DNA from: Balanoglossus misakiensis | Lineage: Eukaryota; Hemichordata | DNA: 64,000 nt | Assembly (NCBI GenBank): GCA_040954595.2 | Contig: CM082586.2 | Coordinates: forward strand, 8,618,001 to 8,682,000 | Reading direction: 5' to 3' | Shown here: piece after piece, positions 56,591 through 64,000 of the stretch | Numbering within the stretch: the first letter of the stretch is position 1 | How the letters are laid out: each line of letters opens with the position of its first letter | The notes under the pieces: generated by a model | The model's input: the letters and a program-made list of their open reading frames with translations, nothing else | Told to the model about the DNA's origin: nothing | Databases searched by the model: none | Translations under genes and position numbers: made by a program

Positions 56591-57140
56591 ACTTGAAAGA
56601 GTGCGCTCAGGAGTAATCTATCCCTTTAAATGTTATTTTTAAATCGGTCCCATTCTGAAGGTAATTTTCCTTCTCGCTTCAAACAAGCGCACGTAATTCC
56701 AATTCATAAATCGGACGACAAGTCAAAAGTAGAAAATTACAGACCAGATTCCCTTCTGTCTCTACTTAGTAAATTGTTTGAAAATGGTTGTTTATCCCAA
56801 ACTTTTTTTTCGTGTTAAACAAGGCCTGTGTGACTCCCAAAATAGGTTTGTGAAACACAGAGCGACACAAACTAATCTGGATCTCTATTCAGATTTTTAT
56901 TGCCGGTATATACTAAATGTAGGGGCAAGGTTGAGGCAACCAAGCTTTTAATAAAGTCAGTCACAAGCTTTTGATTTATAAATTAACACATTGCGGTGTG
57001 AGTAGTACTGTTTTTAACTGGTTGAACTCATATTTGTCTAAGCAATATAGCAACTGAGCACATTTAACGTCCTCCTCACGATAAATATCACAAAAGGTGA
57101 AATTTTACCTCAACAAAGATCATTATTCTTGAAATATCGC
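56591..57140 (+). pseudogene. Decayed non-LTR reverse transcriptase fragment
   Basis: Translated pieces match the conserved order of a non-LTR reverse transcriptase: EGNFPSRFKQAHVIPIHKSD, then ENYRPDSLLSLLSKLFEN, then a CDSQNRFVKHRATQTNL block in another frame. GVSSTVFNWLNSYLSKQYS and a GEILPQQRSLFL remnant of the PQGSILGP block come last. Frame changes, stops and an internal deletion of the FADD-preceding region show it is dead. The catalytic box itself is not seen. The jockey/CR1-like style is inferred. Confidence 0.8.
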
Positions 57141-59683
57141 TCGAAATCGGAATGTGGGCCGCGCTCATACGGACTTAATAGAGTCGGTCGTCTCAGTTCA
57201 GTTGCCAGTAGATTTCTGATGTGATTACGACTGTTACCGACCCATAAATTGCTGCTTCTTCAGAGTTATTTCACGCTGATTGATCGTGATGAATGCCAAA
57301 AAACACCCTGGCACTCATTTTGAGATTAGACTTAATGAACCGAGGGTGTTTGTAAAGAGTGGGATTGTCACCCACTTAATGACCACGTATATACATCACG
57401 GTACGATGAGACAAGTTTATAAACTTGAAAGCTGACGAAAACAGCACAAGTAATATGATAAGCTATACCACTATACCTACCCACCTTTCTGTACTGTTTT
57501 TGTTTGTGTGAATCTATGAGTTATATGTTAAAATTACACAACGCTATATACTAGTATGGCAGGAGGTCTATGATGCGCGTCAACACATACGGAATTTTGA
57601 TATTTATACAATTATGTATAATTATTTTACACTACTAAGAATATTATTTTAGAGGTAAGAAACGTGATATCGCTACGTTGCCGTGACATTACAAAAAAGT
57701 GCAAAAACGAACAGCCTATCCGATTGAACGTTGTGGCGCTGAGTAATCTTAATGACACATACGATTCAGCGTTCAGTTGGCTAACGCATTTATTCGAAGC
57801 CGCATACACACAAAGGACTCGTCTGATTTGGATACTCCGTGCGGTGCGCGCTCTTCGGCAAATGCTGATAGCGTAAATCAATAACGTCTGATCTATTTTG
57901 CCGTCAAATCAACGGAGCAGTTGGAACAATTTTCTCGCCAATTGTTTGTTTGTATCCAATTTTCCATTAGAATTTAATGCACCAAAATCGGGATTTGCCA
58001 TTTCTGTATTTTGGAAAATGGTAGTTGCCGACGGGTCTGTTCGACTATTAGGCGTATTAAGGTAATTTCAATTCGTAAAAAGCATGTAAGCTGGTGTCAT
58101 TTATGCCGTGTCTTCGCTTCCTTTCTGGTTCGATTATAAGTCGTATAGCCTGGCTTGTTGCTTCAGATTTCCTGCGCTACAGAAGTGCTCTTAACCTGGG
58201 GGCCCTGGTAGTTTCCCAGCATGCATTTCCGTGCCTATTTGCCGCTACTTTACCCGCAGCATAGCGTCCACGGTAATGTTTGTCAGATTCCCAGAGATTG
58301 CAAAGACATTTTGCCTCAAATTATCCATCATTATGTATGGTGACTCTGTTAACAGGGAAAAATCACGTCAAATTTGTCATATATAGGCAAAATAAGTGCA
58401 GCCAATTAGCACTAGACACCGGCAATCATGACTCTAATAGTGTATGCCGGAATATATGGCCGCTGTTATTCTCCTGTGTTCTTTATTTGTCGTAATTGAT
58501 AAAATACGGCCATGCTTTTTTGTAAACAAGTATCATGCAATGCACGACATCAGAGCGACGCGGTTGGTTTCTCGCGCCACTTTATAAGGAAGAGCTTGCG
58601 GGTACAGACGCGAACGTACAACTAAATGAGGTCTATTTCAAACGTTACATGCAGAATAAGTGAATTTTACCGACAAGAAAACCTGCCCTGGCTTACTTTG
58701 GAAATCAGAGGTTGACGGGGGTGGGGACGCTGAATTATTTAGGAGCGTTTAAGCTGATAAAAGTATTATGGTCTATTACATTGTATATGTATTATATTGA
58801 AGCTCCATTAGCTGTAACTTTTCGCTATATTTTCAGTGTTTTTGTTCTTTTCTGGGTGAAGATTGAGGAATTCGATAAGAATAGTATGTATAAAAGTTAG
58901 GAAATTGTTCGCCGTTTCGTGCTTTCATTCAAGAATGGAATTGAGAGTTAAAGGAAAATTCAGAAAAGAGAAATATCGTCTCGTGTACAAATATGTATCA
59001 TATTAATTTAAGCGATTGTTTCAAGTTTTTTTTTCATTTTCTACCCTCAAATAAAAGCTCACGAATTATATCGTCTCGATTATCGTTGCATGTGAATAGT
59101 ACTAACATCTCTTGCTTACTAAAACACAACTTTTAGGACTGATACCATTTTCTTCGATTCCTTAAAATAGTCAATGAATCATTTACTTGTGAAGCAACAC
59201 CGAAAGTAGTGACATGAAAAAAAGACATCCAAAATAAAATGAAACTACTAAAATTTATTTTGTGTGACGCATCACTCTCTTGAATGAGGATTGCGAGGGA
59301 ACTGTGTTTATTAACGTCTTTGATTTGGGCCTGCATTATTTGATACTGTGAAATCCTATATTTGTTTTTTTGTTTTCACAATAAAAGTATTTTTTTTACC
59401 AATAACACCAACAACGTTTTAACATTTCGCATCACATTCCAACTTCATCTGTTAATTATAATTATAGTACGTCTGAATGAATTTCATCGGGTAACCATAC
59501 ATTTCAGAATAAAAGTTATAGGCTTACTTCGTTCGACATATTAGCTCGTCTTTTAGAAGAACGCCTAGAAGAACGCCTATTGGGATATTGTTGCTCAGCG
59601 GTGATGGCATCATCGGGTATACCTAAAAGGACGCTAAATACAAAAAACTGACAAAGCTTAAGATTTTGTGATAACAAATCAAC
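57141..59683. other. Stretch with no recognised gene
   Basis: Only short open frames on both strands; none has a recognised domain. Confidence 0.5.
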
Positions 59684-59926
59684 CTATACAGTTTCGGACA
59701 ACAGACTCAAGTTTACTCTGTTTACTTTCCAATTCGGGTCCTTACATTTAGCTTCATCATATCCAAAGTATACACCGAGTGTTTCGACAGGTTCTGTTCT
59801 CCGCTTTAAATCACCGACCTTTTCTTTTGTGTCTCGGCAGATTCCTAGCCACACAGCTTCTGACATGCTTCTATTCACCTGTAGGCCACTGTATGTGTTA
59901 ATTAAAAGCTCAGCTTCTGAGTACAA
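59684..59926 (-). pseudogene. Non-LTR reverse transcriptase C-terminal fragment
   Basis: The minus-strand frame carries a block typical of the region after the catalytic box of L1-like and related elements: SGLQVNRSMSEAVWLG, then EPVETLGVYFGYDEAKC and a WKVNRVNLSLL remnant. The usual order is GL-x-N-x-x-KSE-x-WLG, then LG-x-x-FGYD. No upstream or downstream RT blocks are joined to it, so it is an isolated fragment. It belongs to a different non-LTR group from the fragment at 56.6 kb. Confidence 0.65.
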
Positions 59927-60535
59927 ACAATGGGGAGAGACAACTTCTCTCGCACCAAGATTTATTTGCTGAATTTGGTCATCATTGTGTCGTACGATTC
60001 GAATTAAAAATTAGGAAATACTTTGATCTTACATTATTTACAATATTCCGTCCTCCAAAATGCACCGTGCAAATGTTTAAAGAGACCACATTTCGCGCGC
60101 GCCCTTAATCATCGTAAACCTAAGGGTAGTTAATACTAGTAAGGGATGCCGGTGGATAGCTGGAAATATCGGGGCAATTTGGGGGTCTCAGTCTCTTTTT
60201 CGTAGCTCAGAACTAATTATACTCCATGCCCTCGTACCATAACGAATTTAAATCACGAATTCGATGACTTTATGGGGCGAAGTCTGTGATAACATTGGTC
60301 CAGTTTTATCTTGTGACGTCACTTCCGCATTTGCTATCTGGGAACATGTAACTGCCCCGGTGTCTTCAGCGACTATTTATCGGCAGACACGAACTCGCTC
60401 GTGAACTAATGGTCTGAGAGTAGACGTTTCGAAATGCCAGTGAGCTCCCTAGTTACCGGGCTAGTCTACCTGCAGCAGTTTTTCATGTTAGAGCGAGAAC
60501 ATCCCAGTTACACAGAACAGGAACTCCAACCACTA
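59927..60535. other. Stretch with no recognised gene
   Basis: No exon or element recognised. Confidence 0.5.
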
Positions 60536-60538
60536 AGG

Positions 60539-60820
60539 CCAAATAAAAAAATATGTGCTGTTCCGATTACATGTTTTTTCAAAAATAGGGTAGGTAGGTA
60601 GGGATTTTTTTTTTATTTTGCATTTTTTTAAAACTTTGGCCGCCGTAGTGTAGAAGAATGACAAAGTTCTTGTGTGATTCCCGCAATGTTCATAAATTTT
60701 GTATATTTGACATCGTTATTTTAACTTCCGGTTCACGAAGCTCTAAAAAGTTTAGGGTCGGCGGGCTAAAATTAGGGTAGGTCGGGTAATCGGAACAGCA
60801 CATATTTTTTTATTTTGGCC
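60539..60820. mobile_element. MITE with 34-bp ends and TAA target (PIF/Harbinger-like)
   Basis: Inverted ends GGCCAAATAAAAAAATATGT and GTGCTGTTCCGATTAC, mirrored at 60786-60820. TAA flanks both sides (60536-60538, 60821-60823). 282 bp, with GGGTAGGTAGG and T-rich tracts inside and no transposase. Confidence 0.85.
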
Positions 60821-60823
60821 TAA

Positions 60824-63650
60824 TCAGAAAACCAGGAAGCGCAAGTAGCTATATGGCCAGTTATCAGAACAGACACAAAGAGAGGGGTTACGGAAAAAAT
60901 TAGAGATAAAGAGTGGTATAGTGTTTATTATCTCAATTTTTGCGATTCTCTTGGTCTTGACCGTTATGATATTTGGCTCTTCAATCGCACAAATATTTCC
61001 AACGAGAACCACAACACTGAGTAATATGCTTGTGCCATGTTGCAGTCCTGCGTAGTTGCGCGATTTTATTTTGGAAAGGGCCATCGGTTTTCTTAAGTAA
61101 TAGTCCATTAGAGACAATTGAATCGACAAAACAACTATTTTCGATAAAAAACCATCAAAATGCCCGTTCTTTTTACTTTAAATACATCGTCCTGTGCTTG
61201 GCAGAGAGGTTTCTCAATTGGTGCTGAATATTGGATCATTATGGCTATTACAAGCATTGGGTGCTCACTCTATTTGATCTAGCCGACAAAGACAATTTAA
61301 TTGCAATAACAATGGCTAAATCTGGCATTTACACAGCCTAAACACGCACAATAATCGATTTTAAGAGTTAAATATCAACTGTAAACTCTCTAATGTTCGG
61401 ATCTTGATACAATTTGGTAAGAAAAATGAAAAAGCAAATCCAATCACGTCTCCGTCGAAATTGAATCAGCCCAAAAGATTTCTGGTACGAAAGAAAAATA
61501 GACATGTTGTCAAGCGGCAAATTGGTCTTTTATATGTCGTAATAGAATCAGTGAAATTTACCAGTTAGGGAGTTCAGTATCATATTTGATTAGCGACGTT
61601 ACATCTTCCGTCGGCTTTGAGAAAATGATTTTACGGTCAAATATTTGGAATCTATAATGATTTTCCACTTGAAACACGGATTCAATTATCTCTTGAACTA
61701 GCGAGATATCAAAATTAGAAATTGAATCACTACACGATTCAAAATGTGGGCACGGAATGGAAAATGTTTGATGACTGTCGTGTCATTGATGAACGTGTTG
61801 CACTGTGACAAGTGTGGGACAATACAAAAAAGCTCACCACCGCGATTACACTGAAAGCATGCACAAGCAAACGTGCGATAGAGAAGAACAAATTTGAAGT
61901 GTGGCCGAGCATTGCCAGTGAAAATCTGTCAGGGGTCTTTGACTCTCCACACTTCAATCACGGTCACTCCATCGTGCTTCAGTTTAGGCCTATAGCGTCT
62001 GCTCTTCACTGTTATTCACGTCCCAGTACGTTGTGCTTTCGGAATAATTCAGAAGATATTGTTTACTTGTCATACCATTGTTTAGCCGCGGTGTGTGCCC
62101 TGACGGTATACTGTTAGAACCACAGAGCATTTAGTTTTTGTGTTAAATATAATACACTGATGAATATATGATTTTAAATCAGTATATATTTTAAATTTGT
62201 ACATGTACCATTTTAAAAGAAGCTGGCAGCGCCTCAGATCGCATATCAAAATTAAACATCAAGAATGTCATCGAAAATTAGCCTAAGGACACAGTCGGAG
62301 AAATGCAGAATGGTATAAACAGCCAAGTGAAATACTGCACGATTTATCAAGTGTGCATCACAAACTATCTGTTAAGTCCAGGACAGTCGTGAATGGGATT
62401 ACTGTGGTTGTCGGAGATCACAATTAGAAACAGCAGTGCAAGGCTCCAAATTAACATAAATCGGCGTCACTACCTAATAGAAACAAGTATTCCATACAGA
62501 AGATTCGTTTTAACACACTCTCTTAAAATACATTATATGAATTGAGAAATGTTTATGAAACAAAACGTTTTCTTGGTGAGTAGATAGTAAATGACCTCGT
62601 CACACATGCCCCCCCCCCCCCGATGTCTGACGACTGTGCCAGGAAAATAGTTACAAAACTAAATCCCACTTTTGACGACTGCAAAGAGGCCGACCGGAAA
62701 TCAATATTCATTTGAGTTTCAATGATAATTTGGGGCCGATAACATTTCCAACGATTCAGTGAAGAAATCAGATGTCTTCGGATATTGGACCTCGGACAAG
62801 CCATCGATGATTTTGACAGACATTAAAATGGTCGTTCATTGGTCATTGAACGCATGCGTGTGCCTCGTCATACAGTGACTGTGCTGTACAACTTGAATGA
62901 CCTGAAAGGGCGCTATGTCTCTGTCGTTATGCACACATGTCCCAAAACATTTCATTTAATACCCATGTGCTACGAACTTTAGCAGTGATAATGATTTTAC
63001 TTTCAAACTGAGATTAGTATATGCACACGGTCACGTGGTTTGTGTGGAGTGACCGTGGTTTGTACAAGTTAAATAATAAACGACTGCCCCCCTCATATAT
63101 GGCCATGCACCTACATGCAAATATACAATGTAGACGGTGGCAGTGTTGCAGATAGACACACTGAAATCTTCATAGAAACAACGTTATCACTGGAACGATT
63201 CTTATGTAGATTCTACCTATAATTTTGTATTCTAGCATGTAGTGAAAACTGTCAAATTAACTTCACAATTCTGTTAAAATAATGTTGTTATGGTGGCTAT
63301 ATCGTTTAGTCATTCTTGCGAGCTCAGAAACTGTTGCTGTAAAGAAGTCGTGGTATACGATTTGTTTAGTTGGTAAAATTCAACAATATCTGAGATAATT
63401 GGAAAATGCTGAGGTCAAAGACAATGTCATTTTTAAATTGTCAATGCTGAGCTTGGGACCATCGATGACTCCTTTACGTTTGACAAAACGGCCGGTGACA
63501 GCTCAAATTAAGCACTTAACTCATTATATGACATCCGCTCGTCACAACCGGCACACCCAGTCTTTTACATAAACAAAAGTCAAGGGTTCGTAGGTCACGT
63601 GATGGCGTACGTCAAAAAAGTGTGAAAGAATGACACAGGTCTGATTTTCG
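60824..63650. other. Stretch with no recognised gene
   Basis: A C run near 62608-62620. Short open frames (for example 60824-61129 minus, with a hydrophobic stretch) have no recognised family. Confidence 0.5.
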
Positions 63651-63654
63651 ACTT

Positions 63655-63669
63655 GGGGGGGGGGGGGGT
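63655..63669 (+). repeat. Poly-G run
   Basis: About 15 consecutive G residues; prone to length error. Confidence 0.9.
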
Positions 63670-63720
63670 ACTACATCATGTTGCTTAATACGGTGGTTCT
63701 GCCCAATCTGATTAAAATTG

Positions 63721-63850
63721 TTTTGGCTGTTCTGTTCTTTGTCTCTGTCTTTGCTGTTCTGTTCTCTGGCTTAGAATCAGCAAAGGTAAAGATAGCGCCC
63801 AACTCTACATCTTATTTTAACAAGATTGGGTTCTGCCCATACAAACACAA
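63721..63850 (+). repeat. Dispersed repeat related to 32990-33110
   Basis: GGCTGTTCTGTTC appears as a direct repeat (63725 and about 63752). It is followed by AGAATCAGCAAAG, CCCAACTCTACATCT and AAGATTGGG-like sequence shared with the 33-kb copy. The open frame over it is not supported as a gene. Confidence 0.65.
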
Positions 63851-64000
63851 AATCAGCGAAACGTTGTTGGATATTATCAAACGGGTATACTTTTCTGATT
63901 GGCGTAAATGGTAATATATTCACACAAATCAACTTCTAAGACTACACATATGTTTTCTCGTGTCGATATATACACTGCACAAGTAAAATGACTGCAAAAT

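Noticed and set aside
60824-61129. Minus-strand 101-codon frame with a hydrophobic stretch resembling a signal peptide
   Set aside because: No downstream exon, domain or clear donor site could be identified.

Overview
The window is nuclear DNA from an invertebrate animal. Its coding sequence is split by GT-AG introns. Most of the rest is intergenic and intronic DNA rich in microsatellites, minisatellites and short inverted-repeat transposons. Two gene structures can be rebuilt completely and both match animal families. One is a solute carrier of the SLC35F3/F4 type on the minus strand (7 coding exons, 422 codons plus stop). The other is a brain-specific homeobox (BSX) gene on the plus strand (3 coding exons, 238 codons plus stop). 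The conservation of the BSX protein suggests a bilaterian, perhaps a marine deuterostome, but the species cannot be fixed from the sequence.

Region by region. 1-5760: a segmental array with four diverged copies of a module. Each module holds two short exon-like segments bounded by splice-site-like sequence. In the first copy one segment has grown by exactly 33 units of a 24-bp repeat; the second copy carries a TTAA-flanked foldback transposon. 5760-8700: quiet DNA, then (GTAT)n, an 89-bp tandem array of about 15 units, and a 46-bp array joined directly to it. 8870-10130: diverged duplications and one unrecognised open frame containing a near-spacerless palindrome. 11091-11492: a foldback element just past the transporter stop. 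11537-19004: the SLC35F3/F4-like gene. 19648-24888: four non-autonomous transposons sharing the terminus GGGACCGTTCAG, with 3-bp TTA/TAA target duplications; two of them abut and share one target copy. 24900-42650: about 18 kb without a recognised gene, with several MITEs, a 215-bp dispersed duplication and several palindromes. 42657-46988: BSX. 46989-64000: no recognised gene, a large foldback at 49.4-49.7 kb, long microsatellites at 52.8-55.5 kb, two decayed non-LTR reverse-transcriptase fragments, and a TAA-flanked MITE at 60.5 kb.

The two genes are divergent (transporter leftward, BSX rightward) across about 23.6 kb. Nothing in the sequence shows that they work together. SLC35F3/F4 proteins are multi-pass membrane transporters (human SLC35F3 is linked to thiamine uptake). 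BSX is a DNA-binding regulator of brain and neuroendocrine cells. The large gene-poor flanks fit a developmental regulator with distant regulatory elements, but that is inference.
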